Positions 22,610 through 30,450 of a stretch of 37,784 nt of DNA are shown here, piece after piece (the first letter of the stretch is position 1; every line of letters begins with the position of its first letter). The notes under the pieces were generated by a model. The model saw only the letters and a program-made list of their open reading frames with translations, made no database searches and was not told the origin of the DNA. Source of the DNA: Bacteroidales bacterium. Lineage in GTDB: Bacteria > Bacteroidota > Bacteroidia > Bacteroidales > Bacteroidaceae. The translations under genes were made by a program, and so were the position numbers. The stretch is from NCBI GenBank assembly GCA_004557185.1, contig SFEP01000018.1:1-37784 (forward strand), written 5' to 3'.

Positions 22610-24427
22610 TTACATGCGCTCGGGCATTTCGATGCCGAGCAGCCCCATGCCGGTGCGCACCACCTTGGCCACGTTTTCGCTGAGCACGAGGCGGAAGGCG
22701 CGCAGGTCGGCGTTCTCCTCGCGCAGGATGCTGAAGTCGTGGTAGAACTGGTTGTACTCCTTCACGAGTTCGTAGCAGTAGTTGGCCACGGCAGCGGGCT
22801 GGTATTCGGTGCCTGCTTGGCGCACCACGGCGGCGAAGTCGGCAATGTGCTGCACGATTTCCTCCTCCTTCACGCTCAGGGCGATGCCGGTGGGCAGGGT
22901 GGCGGGCACCTCGATGCCGGCTTCGGCGGCCTTGCGCAGGATGCTGCGGATGCGGGCGTAGGTGTACTGGATGAAGGGCCCCGTGTTGCCGTTGAAGTCG
23001 ATGCTCTCGGCGGGGTTGAAGAGCATGTTCTTGCGGGCGTCGACCTTGAGCAGGAAGTACTTCAGGGCACCCATGCCCACGATGCGGGCCACCTCTTGCT
23101 TTTCGGCCTCGGACATGTCGTCGAACTTGCCGGCTTCGTCGGCCGTGCGGCGGGCCTGGGCCACCATTTCGGCCACGAGGTCGTCGGCATCGACCACCGT
23201 GCCCTCACGGCTCTTCATCTTGCCGTTAGGGAGTTCCACCATGCCGTAGCTGAAGTGCACGAGGCTTTTGCCCCAGTCGAAGCCCAACTTGTCGAGCAGG
23301 ATGGAGAGCACCTGGAAGTGGTAGTTCTGCTCGTTGCCCACTACGTAGATCATCTTGTCGATGGGGAAGTCCTGGAAACGCAGTTTGGCCGTACCGATGT
23401 CCTGCGTCATGTAGACGCTTGTGCCGTCGGCGCGGAGCAGGAGTTTCTCGTCGAGCCCCTCGGCGGTGAGGTCGGCCCACACGGAGCCGTCGGGCTTGCG
23501 GAAGAAGATGCCCTTGGCGAGTCCCTCTTCTACCTTCTCCTTACCTTCGAGGTAGGTTTCGCTTTCGTAGTAAATCTTGTCGAAGCTCACGCCGAGCGCC
23601 TTGTACGTCTGGTCGAAGCCCTCGTACACCCACTCGTTCATTTTGCGCCAGAGGGCACGCACCTCGGGGTCGTTCTGTTCCCATTTCACAAGCATGTCGT
23701 GCGCTTCCTTGATGAGCGGTGCTTCGCGTTTGGCTTTCTCCTCGGCCTCGTCGGGGTCCATGCCCTGGGCTGTGAGGCGTGCCTTGATGTCGGCCACCTC
23801 GGCGCGGTAGTGCTTGTCGAAGGCCACGTAGTAGTCGCCGATGAGGTGGTCGCCCTTTTTACCCGACGAGGCAGGGGTTTCGCCCTCGCCATACTTGAGC
23901 CAGGCGAGCATCGACTTGCAAATGTGTATGCCGCGGTCGTTCACAATGTTGGTCTTCACCACGCGGTTGCCGTTGGCCTGCACCACGTTGGCCAGCGCCC
24001 ATCCGAGCAGGTTGTTGCGCACGTGGCCCAGGTGGAGGGGCTTGTTGGTGTTGGGCGAGGAGTATTCAATCATCACGAGCGGACTGCTCTCCGTGGGGTG
24101 GGTGATGCCGTAGTCGGGGCAGGCATGCACGTCGTTGAGCAGGCCCACCCACACGGCGGGTGCTATGACAAAGTTGAGAAAGCCGTTGACGGCGTTGAAG
24201 CCGGCGATGAGCCGGGTGTTGGCAGCCACCCATTCACCAATCTGCTGCGCGGTGTCGGCGGGTTTCTTGCGTGAGATTTTGGCAAAGGGGAAGACCACGA
24301 GGGTGAGGTGTCCCTCAAATTCTTTCTTGGTTTTTTGTAACACCACCTGCTGTGCGGTGACGTCAGCGTCGTAGAGGCTCTTGACGGCCTGAATGACGGC
24401 TTCGGTGAGTTGTTGTTCTATTTTCAT
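22610..24427 (-). CDS. argS: arginine--tRNA ligase
   Basis: The class I synthetase of 605 residues charges tRNA-Arg. It shows the N-terminal additional domain (GFNAVNGFLNFVI at about 76-88), the HIGH-type motif YSSPNTNKPLHLGHVRNNL (122-140, HLGH), the family segment IVNDRGIHICKSMLAW, and a KMSKS-region equivalent reading GKMKSREGTVVDADDL, typical of ArgRS that lack the canonical lysine-serine pair. The C-terminal anticodon-binding domain with LREENADLRAFRLVL and ending GLLGIEMPERM is complete. It lies 30 bp after the SDR gene and probably shares its transcript. Confidence 0.96.
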   Translation of the reverse strand: MKIEQQLTEAVIQAVKSLYDADVTAQQVVLQKTKKEFEGHLTLVVFPFAKISRKKPADTAQQIGEWVAANTRLIAGFNAVNGFLNFVIAPAVWVGLLNDVHACPDYGITHPTESSPLVMIEYSSPNTNKPLHLGHVRNNLLGWALANVVQANGNRVVKTNIVNDRGIHICKSMLAWLKYGEGETPASSGKKGDHLIGDYYVAFDKHYRAEVADIKARLTAQGMDPDEAEEKAKREAPLIKEAHDMLVKWEQNDPEVRALWRKMNEWVYEGFDQTYKALGVSFDKIYYESETYLEGKEKVEEGLAKGIFFRKPDGSVWADLTAEGLDEKLLLRADGTSVYMTQDIGTAKLRFQDFPIDKMIYVVGNEQNYHFQVLSILLDKLGFDWGKSLVHFSYGMVELPNGKMKSREGTVVDADDLVAEMVAQARRTADEAGKFDDMSEAEKQEVARIVGMGALKYFLLKVDARKNMLFNPAESIDFNGNTGPFIQYTYARIRSILRKAAEAGIEVPATLPTGIALSVKEEEIVQHIADFAAVVRQAGTEYQPAAVANYCYELVKEYNQFYHDFSILREENADLRAFRLVLSENVAKVVRTGMGLLGIEMPERM

Positions 24428-24457
24428 GTGTTGAGATGTTGACGTGTGAAGGTGTGG

Positions 24458-25207
24458 CTACAGTGCTCTGCGCAGAATGGCTGCCACGAGGCGGCGCGGT
24501 GCCCAGCGCACGAGGGGGGCGAAGAGTGCCCAGCGGCGCGTGACGGTGGCCACCTGCCGGCGCTGCTCAATGGCGCGGTGAAGGGCACGCACGGCCTGCT
24601 CGGTGGTGAGCACCCAGAAAAGGCGCTCGGGGTGGGCCAGCAGGGGGGTGGCCACAAAGCCGGGGCGGAGGTCGGTGACGGTGATGGCAGGCAGACGGAG
24701 TGCCAAGGCACGCTGGCGAAGGGCTTCGAGGTAGTGTGCCTGGAAGGCCTTGCTGGCGCTGTAGGAGGGGGCGGGAGCGAGGCCGCGGTTGGCGGCAAAC
24801 GAGGTGATGGCCGCGAGTTGGCCGCTGCGCTGCTGTAGCAGGATGTGCCAGGCCCAGTCGATGCAGGCGGTCCAGCCCATGACGTTGGTGAGGAGCGTGG
24901 GCTCCTCGTCGTCGTAGCTGAGGGTGGGCGTCATGCGGCCGATGCCGGAGCAGTGGAGGTAGAGGTCGAGACGGCCGCCGAACTTGCTGAGCAACTGCTG
25001 CAGGGCGTCGGCAGCCTGGCGGGGCTGGCACACGTCGATGTAGGCCACCTCGACGCGGCAGCCCTCGGGGGCTTGCTGCGCCAGGGCGTGGAGCGGTTCG
25101 GTGCGGCGGGCGGCCAGGCCCACGTGGCAACCGGCGGCTATGTAGCGGGCGGCCAGGCCGTAGCCCAGACCTGAGCTGGCGCCCATGATGATGACGGTGC
25201 GGGGCAT
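24458..25207 (-). CDS. short-chain dehydrogenase/reductase (SDR)
   Basis: A 249-residue classical SDR with a Rossmann fold. The cofactor motif GASSGLG (residues 9-15) follows MPRTVIIM; the catalytic Ser136 (AITSFAAN) and the YxxxK pair Tyr149/Lys153 (SYSASKAF) are intact. The substrate is unknown; NADP preference is suggested by the ARR after the second strand. The start at 25207 puts the first strand at the N-terminus; longer frames to 25372 add a non-homologous Pro/Lys-rich tail. It sits 30 bp upstream of argS. The C-terminal tail (ALFAPLVRWAPRRLVAAILRR) is amphipathic and basic and could touch a membrane, as in SDRs acting on lipids. Confidence 0.9.
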   Translation of the reverse strand: MPRTVIIMGASSGLGYGLAARYIAAGCHVGLAARRTEPLHALAQQAPEGCRVEVAYIDVCQPRQAADALQQLLSKFGGRLDLYLHCSGIGRMTPTLSYDDEEPTLLTNVMGWTACIDWAWHILLQQRSGQLAAITSFAANRGLAPAPSYSASKAFQAHYLEALRQRALALRLPAITVTDLRPGFVATPLLAHPERLFWVLTTEQAVRALHRAIEQRRQVATVTRRWALFAPLVRWAPRRLVAAILRRAL

Positions 25208-25385
25208 GCGTGGTGAGGTTGAGGCCGCGTAGGCGGCGGGGTTGGCGTAGGTGGGGCGTTTGGTTTTCCCTCCTTTAAGGCAGGGAGATGGATGGAGCAT
25301 GTGGCCTCGTTTTTCCGTTTTTCCCCCAAAAAACAAACCGGAAATGAAGCCGGGCGGAGGCGGCGTCAGCACCGTGCGGCGGGGC

Positions 25386-26693
25386 TCACGCTGCGCTCTC
25401 GATGCTTTTGCGGCTGAGGTAGCGCACGGGATACCACACGGCTACGAAGCCCACCACCACCACGGTGACGAGCACGAGGAGCACGTCGGTGGCGTGAACG
25501 CTCACGGGATAGGCATCCACAATGTAGCCGCCCTGACCGCCGCCCATGCTGATGAAACCTGTGGCTTGCTGCAACCAGCACAGCAGCAGGCCGAGCGCAA
25601 TGCCCGCCACGGCGCCCAGCAGGGCTATGATGCGGCCTTCGTAGAGGAAGATGCTGTAAATCTGCCGGCTCGAAGCGCCGAGGTGGCGCAGGGTGAGCAT
25701 GTCGGCGCGCTTGTCGATGATGAGCATGGACACCGACCCGATGATGTTGAAGCAGGCCACGAGGAGGATGAAGGTGAGAAAGAGGTAGGCCATCATCTTC
25801 TCGATGTGCATGACGTTGAACATTTCCTGCTGCTGCTCGAGGCGGTCGTGCACGGCATAGCGCGTGCCGGCTATCTGGCGGAGCTCCTGCTTGACCTTGG
25901 CCTCGTCGGCCCCGTCCTTGAGGCGCAGTTCGAGACCGGTGATATAGCCCTCGCGTGAGAAAAGCTGCTGGGCAAGGTGGAGCGAGGTGAGCATGCAGTT
26001 TTCGTCGTAACGCCGCTGGTTGACGTTGAAGCACACGCCGGCTGAGGCGACTTCGGCTACGTTGAAACTCTCGGCGGGGTTGGTGAGGTTGACGCGTTCG
26101 CCCTTGCGGGGTGCGCACACCTCGATGCTGCCGAAGTCGAGTCCGCCCATTTGCGCAGCCAGTCCGATGCCCGGAATGCCGTACTCCACATCGGCAGCGT
26201 GGAGGATGTAGCCGCCCTTGCCGTAGAGGATGCTGCGGATGCCCGTGACGCGGTCGTAATGGTCGTCGACGCCCTTGATGAGAATGACGGTGGGACGGCC
26301 GCGGAAGAGGATGAGGGCGTTGTCTTGAAGCGTGGCGCTGGCAGCCTGCACCTGGGGGTGCGAGGCCATGCGGAGCAGGGTGCTGTCGGTGGCGGCGGCA
26401 AACTTGCCCGTGGCGGGCACCACTTCAATCTGGGGGTCGAAGGTGGTGTAGAGCGAGCCGATGAGATCGCGGAAGCCGTTGAACACCGAGAGCGTGCAGA
26501 GCAACGCCGCTGTGCCGAAGGCTACGCCGGCCACCGAGATGCCCGAGATGATGTTGATGGCTCCCACCCGTTTGCGCGAGAAGAGATAGCGCAGGGCCAT
26601 GAAGAGCGGCACACTCCTGCCCCGCCTGACGGGAGGGCCGAGCGGGGTGATGGGGCGTGGCGAGGCTGCTGACTGCGGTTGGGGGGCGTTCAT
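25386..26693 (-). CDS. FtsX-like ABC transporter permease (LolC/E or MacB type)
   Basis: The 435-residue inner-membrane protein has one N-terminal membrane helix after ALRYLFSRKRVGAINIISGISV, a large periplasmic MacB-like core domain (about 75-275), and three C-terminal helices in an FtsX fold (LFLTFILLVACFNIIGSVSMLI, IIALLGAVAGIALGLLLCWL, VLLVLVTVVVVGFVAVWYP). The motif DMLTLRHLGASSRQIYSIFLYEG is the cytoplasmic coupling helix region that contacts an ATPase. Such permeases extract lipoproteins (LolCDE) or transport other envelope substrates; the partner ATPase is not in the window. Its start overlaps the rbfA stop by 4 bases, so the two are translationally coupled, a common arrangement in Bacteroidales. 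Confidence 0.9.
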   Translation of the reverse strand: MNAPQPQSAASPRPITPLGPPVRRGRSVPLFMALRYLFSRKRVGAINIISGISVAGVAFGTAALLCTLSVFNGFRDLIGSLYTTFDPQIEVVPATGKFAAATDSTLLRMASHPQVQAASATLQDNALILFRGRPTVILIKGVDDHYDRVTGIRSILYGKGGYILHAADVEYGIPGIGLAAQMGGLDFGSIEVCAPRKGERVNLTNPAESFNVAEVASAGVCFNVNQRRYDENCMLTSLHLAQQLFSREGYITGLELRLKDGADEAKVKQELRQIAGTRYAVHDRLEQQQEMFNVMHIEKMMAYLFLTFILLVACFNIIGSVSMLIIDKRADMLTLRHLGASSRQIYSIFLYEGRIIALLGAVAGIALGLLLCWLQQATGFISMGGGQGGYIVDAYPVSVHATDVLLVLVTVVVVGFVAVWYPVRYLSRKSIESAA

Positions 26694-27025
26694 TCGCGTA
26701 GGAGGCTGTCGATGTGTTCCAGGTAGTCGAGGGAATCGTCGATGAAGAACTTGAGTTCGGGTATGATGCGCAGCTGGTGGCGCACACGGGTGCCCAGTTC
26801 GTAGCGAATCTGACGGGCGTTGGCGTTGACGTTATCCAGAATTTCCTGGGCACGCTCCGAGGGGAAGATGCTGAGGTAGCCGCGGGCAATGCTCAGGTCG
26901 GGACTGATGCGCACGGCACTGACTGAGACCAGCACGCCATGGGTGGCCTGCGTTTGCCGCTGGAAGATGTCACTAAGTTCCTTCTGTATGAGACGGGCTA
27001 TTTTTTGCTGTCGTGTTGTTTCCAT
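26690..27025 (-). CDS. rbfA: 30S ribosome-binding factor A
   Basis: A 111-residue RbfA with the KH-like fold: METTRQQKIARLIQKELSDIF at the N-terminus, the GVLVSVSAVRISPDLSIARGYLSIFP segment and RQIRYELGTRVRHQLRIIPELKFFIDDS near the C-terminus. It binds the immature 30S subunit and helps 16S rRNA 5' end maturation, including during cold adaptation. The stop overlaps the start of the FtsX-like permease by 4 bases. The aminopeptidase gene lies 52 bp upstream. Confidence 0.94.
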   Translation of the reverse strand: METTRQQKIARLIQKELSDIFQRQTQATHGVLVSVSAVRISPDLSIARGYLSIFPSERAQEILDNVNANARQIRYELGTRVRHQLRIIPELKFFIDDSLDYLEHIDSLLRE

Positions 27026-27077
27026 TTATAAAAATAAAGAAGTGGATGAAATGGGGATGGGTACCGAGGCTGCTGAC

Positions 27078-28877
27078 TCAGGCCAGGGGGGCGGTGGCCT
27101 GTGCCAGCCAGGCGCGGTCGGCGGGGTCGCTCAGGTGCGGGGTGAGGGTGAGGCGTACCCGCTGGTGGTAGGCGTTGATGTGGCGCACGTCGTCGGCACT
27201 GAGGAGGTCGCGCTCCACGGCCCGCAGGTCGTAGGGGCAGAGGGTGAGGGTGTCGAAGCGGAGGAAGGTGCCGAAGTCGGTGGTGCGGTCAGCTACGCAG
27301 AGGAGCACATTCTCAATGCGCACGCCGAAGCGGCCGGCCACGTAGATGCCGGGCTCGTCGGTGACGAGCATGCCGGGGGCAAAGGGCTGCAGCGTGCAGG
27401 CACGGAGGTCCTTGCGTATCTGGTGAGGCCCTTCGTGAACACACATGCAGGCTCCCACACCGTGGCCCGTGCCGTGACCGAAGTCGTAGCCTTCGTTCCA
27501 CATGGCGCTACGGGCGGCGAGGTCGAGGGCCAGACCTGTGGTGCCCTGCGGGAAATGCTGGCGCGCCAGAGCCAGGTGGCCCTTGAGCACGAGGGTGTAG
27601 ACGCGGCGCTCCTCGGCGGTGAGCGGGCCGAGGGCCACGGTGCGCGTGATGTCGGTGGTGCCGCAGTCGTAGTGCGCGCCGCTGTCGATAAGCAGCAGGC
27701 CGCGGGGCTCAAGCGGCACGGCGGTGGCGGGCGTGGCCTCGTAGTGCACCACGGCGCCGTGGGCGGCATAACCCGCTATGGTGGGGAAACTCAACTGGGC
27801 GTAACCCTCCTGCTGGGCGCGCAGGGCGGTGAGGGTTTCGTCGACCCAGATTTCGTCGGCCGGCTCGTGGGCCGCCATGCGCTCGTCGAGCTGACGCAGA
27901 AAGCGCACCATGGCCACACCGTCGCGCACCATGGCCTGACGGAAGCCCTCCTGCTCGGCCGCATGCTTCACGGCTCGCATGGCCGGCACGGGCGAGGCCA
28001 CACGCTGCACCTCGCTGCCACAGAGGTGCAGGGTGCACGAGGGGTCGGCAGCCATGCGGCGCGCACTGCACCAGGCTGCGGCCTCGGCATAGGGCTTCAG
28101 CGCCACACCGGCTTGCTGCAAGGCGGCGAGGGCGGCGGGCGTGAGGGTGGCAAGGTGCGTGAAGAGGGTGAACTGGCCGCTCTCAGCCGTGAGGGTGAGG
28201 TAGGCCGTGAAGAGGGGGTTATAGGCAATGTCGCCGCCACGCAGGTTGAGCAGCCAGGCCACGTCGCTGAGGTCGGTGAACACGTAGTCGCTGCCCTGCA
28301 AGTGGGGGCGCAGGGCTTCGGCGGCGCGGGCCAGTTTGACGGCAGCCCCTTCGCCTGCCCACTGTGCCGCATGGCAGGTGATGGGGGCGGCGGGCAGCGC
28401 GGGGCGGGCAGGCCAGATGGCGTTGAAGGCGTCGGGCACGTGGCAGAGCACCTGCACGCCGGCCGCAGCGAAGGCGTCGCACTGCTGCAGGGTGAGCATG
28501 TCGGCGGGGCAGGCCACGGTGGCGGCACAACCCGCGGCGGCGGCCTGGGCGGCTATCCACGCCTCGGGCGAGGGGGTGCCGGGCTGTCCGTCGCGCATCA
28601 GCACGAAGGGCGTGCCCGCCAGCTCCGCCTCGGCTTGCAGCCAATAGCGCGAGTCGGTCCAAAGCGCGGCGGCCGTGGGGGTGACCACGGCGGTGCCGGC
28701 CGAACCCGTGAAGCCCGTGAGCCATTCGCGGCACATCCAGCGGGGCGGGATGTACTCGTCGTTGTGAGGGTCGGCGGTAGGAATGAAATAGGCAAAGGGT
28801 GCTGCTGCCTGTGGCGTGGCGGCACCGGCCATGTAGCGGCGCAGCGCTGCAACACGCTCCGTGACGGTGGTGTGCAT
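27078..28877 (-). CDS. Xaa-Pro aminopeptidase (M24B family)
   Basis: The 599-residue cytoplasmic enzyme removes N-terminal residues preceding proline. It has the three-domain architecture of eukaryotic-type/Bacteroidales aminopeptidase P: two creatinase N-terminal domains (start RVAALRRYM; WLTGFTGSAGTAVV; SDVAWLLNLRGGDIAYNP), then the pita-bread catalytic domain. Predicted di-metal ligands are Asp398 (LLLIDSGAHYDCGTTDITRT), Asp409, His472 (FGHGTGHGVG), Glu508 (VTDEPGIYV) and Glu522 (RIENVLL), all present. Start at 28877 (MHTTVTERVAALRRYM); the open frame to 29105 runs through the 21-bp repeat region and lacks homology. It is followed by rbfA. Confidence 0.94.
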   Translation of the reverse strand: MHTTVTERVAALRRYMAGAATPQAAAPFAYFIPTADPHNDEYIPPRWMCREWLTGFTGSAGTAVVTPTAAALWTDSRYWLQAEAELAGTPFVLMRDGQPGTPSPEAWIAAQAAAAGCAATVACPADMLTLQQCDAFAAAGVQVLCHVPDAFNAIWPARPALPAAPITCHAAQWAGEGAAVKLARAAEALRPHLQGSDYVFTDLSDVAWLLNLRGGDIAYNPLFTAYLTLTAESGQFTLFTHLATLTPAALAALQQAGVALKPYAEAAAWCSARRMAADPSCTLHLCGSEVQRVASPVPAMRAVKHAAEQEGFRQAMVRDGVAMVRFLRQLDERMAAHEPADEIWVDETLTALRAQQEGYAQLSFPTIAGYAAHGAVVHYEATPATAVPLEPRGLLLIDSGAHYDCGTTDITRTVALGPLTAEERRVYTLVLKGHLALARQHFPQGTTGLALDLAARSAMWNEGYDFGHGTGHGVGACMCVHEGPHQIRKDLRACTLQPFAPGMLVTDEPGIYVAGRFGVRIENVLLCVADRTTDFGTFLRFDTLTLCPYDLRAVERDLLSADDVRHINAYHQRVRLTLTPHLSDPADRAWLAQATAPLA

Positions 28878-28911
28878 GAGAATTACGTGTTGGGGAATGA
28901 ACGGGGCGGCT

Positions 28912-28934
28912 CCCCTTTTATAATAATAAGGAGG
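28912..28934. other. AT-rich dyad upstream of the aminopeptidase gene
   Basis: CCCCTTTTATAATAATAAGG is an imperfect dyad about 35 bp before the aminopeptidase start. It has the same CCTT-AT-AAGG form as the elements at 7444, 8801 and 11813. Confidence 0.35.
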
Positions 28935-29022
28935 GACGCACCTTGTGGGGGGAGGAACGCATCTGCCAACGGGGAAATGCCTGGGCAAGCGAGGCCCACG
29001 CCTCTTTGAAGAAGCGTAATGC

Positions 29023-29098
29023 CTTTGCCGCACCACCAAGCACTTTGCCGTGCAGTCGTGCGCTTTTGCCGTGCCATGCAGCACTGCCGCCGTGCCGA
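29023..29098. repeat. 21-bp-period array C (GCCGTGC units)
   Basis: TTTGCCG recurs at 29024, 29044 and 29065 (steps of 20 and 21), and CGCCGTGCC continues in register near 29086. Read as codons on the minus strand this gives a loose heptad pattern (WHGKSAR, LHGKVLG), but no gene is credible. It lies between nadA and the aminopeptidase gene; the rest of that 262-bp gap holds only the AT-rich dyad and the nadA terminator. Confidence 0.6.
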
Positions 29099-29108
29099 TT
29101 TTCAAACA

Positions 29109-29140
29109 TAAAAAACCGGGCGGCCTGCTGCGTGCCGGTT
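29109..29140 (-). terminator. terminator of nadA
   Basis: AACCGG (29114-29119) and CCGGTT (29135-29140) form a stem that on the minus strand runs into TTTTTTATG. The stem touches the nadA stop codon. Confidence 0.7.
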
Positions 29141-30123
29141 CAGCTCAGGGCGAGCATGCGCTCAATGGGACGGATGGCGCGGGCGGCCACGTCGGCAGGC
29201 ACCTCGATGGCGGGCCATTCGTAGCGCAGCGTGTTGTAGACCTTTTCAAGCGTGCAGAGACGCATGAACTGGCACTCGTTGCAGCCGCAGGTGCTGTCGT
29301 CGGGCGGCACGGGAATGAAGGTTTTGTCGGGGCACGTTTTCTGCATTTCGTGCAGGATGCCGCTCTCCGTAACCACCAGGAAGGTGTCGGCCTCAGCCTG
29401 CTGGGCGTAGTGCAGCAAACCGGCGGTGGAGGCTACCACGTCGGCCAGTTTCACCACGGCGCCCTTGCACTCGGGGTGGGCCAGCACCTTGGCGCCGGGA
29501 TGCTCCTTCATAAGGGCCACGAGCTTCTCTACGCTGAAACGTTCGTGCACGTGGCAAGCGCCGTCCCAGAGGAGCATTTGCCTTCCCGTCACGGAGTTGA
29601 TGTAGGAGCCCAGATTGCGGTCGGGGCCGAAGATGAGTTTGGCATCCTGCGGGAAGGAGTCGACAATGCGCTTGGCGTTAGTCGACGTCACCACCACGTC
29701 GGTGAGTGCCTTGACGGCGGCCGAAGTGTTGACGTACGAGATGACCTCGTGGTCGGGGTGCGCCTCGACGAAAGCCTTGAACGCTTCGGCCGGACAGCTC
29801 TCGGCCAGCGAGCAGGTGGCGTTGAGGTCGGGCACGAGCACCGTTTTGTCGGGGCAGAGCACCTTGTTGGTTTCACCCATGAAGTGCACGCCGCACATCA
29901 CGATGATGCTGGCGTCGGTGCGGGCCGCCTGCTGGGCCAGTGCCAAGCTGTCGCCCACAAAGTCGGCCAGGTCCTGCAGCACGCCGTCGGTGTAGTAATG
30001 TGCCAGGATGATGGCGTTCTTTTCACGGCACATGCGCCGTATTTCGGCCTTGAGGTCGATACCCTCGGGGATAGGTTCGTCTACGTATCCCTTTTCTTTC
30101 CAACTGTCTTTCACTTGGTTCAT
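29140..30123 (-). CDS. nadA: quinolinate synthase
   Basis: The 327-residue enzyme condenses iminoaspartate with dihydroxyacetone phosphate to quinolinate in de novo NAD synthesis. It uses a [4Fe-4S] cluster; the likely ligands are Cys77 (MCGVHFMGE), Cys190 (GACHVHE) and one of the CGCNEC cysteines (279-284). Family motifs AIILAHYYTDGVLQDLADFVGDSLALA, TSTNAKRIV and ADTFLVVTESGILH are complete. nadB and nadC are not next to it. It has a -7 element 65 bp upstream and its own terminator, so it is monocistronic. Confidence 0.96.
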   Translation of the reverse strand: MNQVKDSWKEKGYVDEPIPEGIDLKAEIRRMCREKNAIILAHYYTDGVLQDLADFVGDSLALAQQAARTDASIIVMCGVHFMGETNKVLCPDKTVLVPDLNATCSLAESCPAEAFKAFVEAHPDHEVISYVNTSAAVKALTDVVVTSTNAKRIVDSFPQDAKLIFGPDRNLGSYINSVTGRQMLLWDGACHVHERFSVEKLVALMKEHPGAKVLAHPECKGAVVKLADVVASTAGLLHYAQQAEADTFLVVTESGILHEMQKTCPDKTFIPVPPDDSTCGCNECQFMRLCTLEKVYNTLRYEWPAIEVPADVAARAIRPIERMLALS

Positions 30124-30187
30124 GGTGTAAAGGATGTGAGGCCCGTTGCGCAGCGCGGCTTTCGGTGCGTTTCAGGGGTTTTGTGTG

Positions 30188-30195
30188 CAAAGTTA
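30188..30195 (-). promoter_or_regulatory. -7 element of nadA
   Basis: TAACTTTG on the minus strand fits TAnnTTTG. No TTTG is at the correct -33 distance. Confidence 0.5.
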
Positions 30196-30250
30196 GGTAA
30201 AAACAAAGAGCGGCGGGCTTGGAGTAATGAATAATGGGGTGGGAATGATG

Positions 30251-30350
30251 AAAAATTGGCTGTGCGCGGCAGCTTTCTCGGAGAGCGCGGCTGCTTTCTC
30301 GAAGAGCGTGGCAACTTTCTCGGAGAGCGCCCATGCCTTTTCTCCCGCCG
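30251..30350. repeat. 21-bp-period array D (CTTTCTCGGAGAGCG units)
   Basis: Units start at 30272, 30293, 30314 and 30335, exactly 21 bp apart; the first three contain CTTTCTCGGAGAGCG or a one-base variant and the fourth is degenerate. The string GCGTGGCAACTTTCTC (30306-30321) is close to CCGTGGGAACTTTCTT in module A, suggesting a common origin. It lies upstream of nadA, downstream of a T9SS-cargo gene. Confidence 0.85.
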
Positions 30351-30368
30351 CCCCTCTTTTCTCACCCA

Positions 30369-30410
30369 TAAAAAAGGAGTCCGGCCTAGCGAAATGCAGA
30401 AGCCGGACTC
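30369..30410 (-). terminator. terminator of the 581-residue secreted protein gene
   Basis: GAGTCCGGC (30377-30385) and GCCGGACTC (30402-30410) form a perfect 9-bp stem, followed on the minus strand by CTTTTTTATGGG. Confidence 0.85.
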
Positions 30411-30450
30411 TCGATGATGTTTGAAGCGTACGATGTCAGCACGCCGAGGC

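Noticed and set aside
26661..27078. CGAGGCTGCTGACT repeated at two places
   Set aside because: Fourteen bases only, one copy inside the permease gene and one at the aminopeptidase 3' end; chance is sufficient in GC-rich coding DNA.
30227..30424. Frame with FSESAAA-like heptads over array D
   Set aside because: Same period artefact; it runs into a clear terminator and has no homology.
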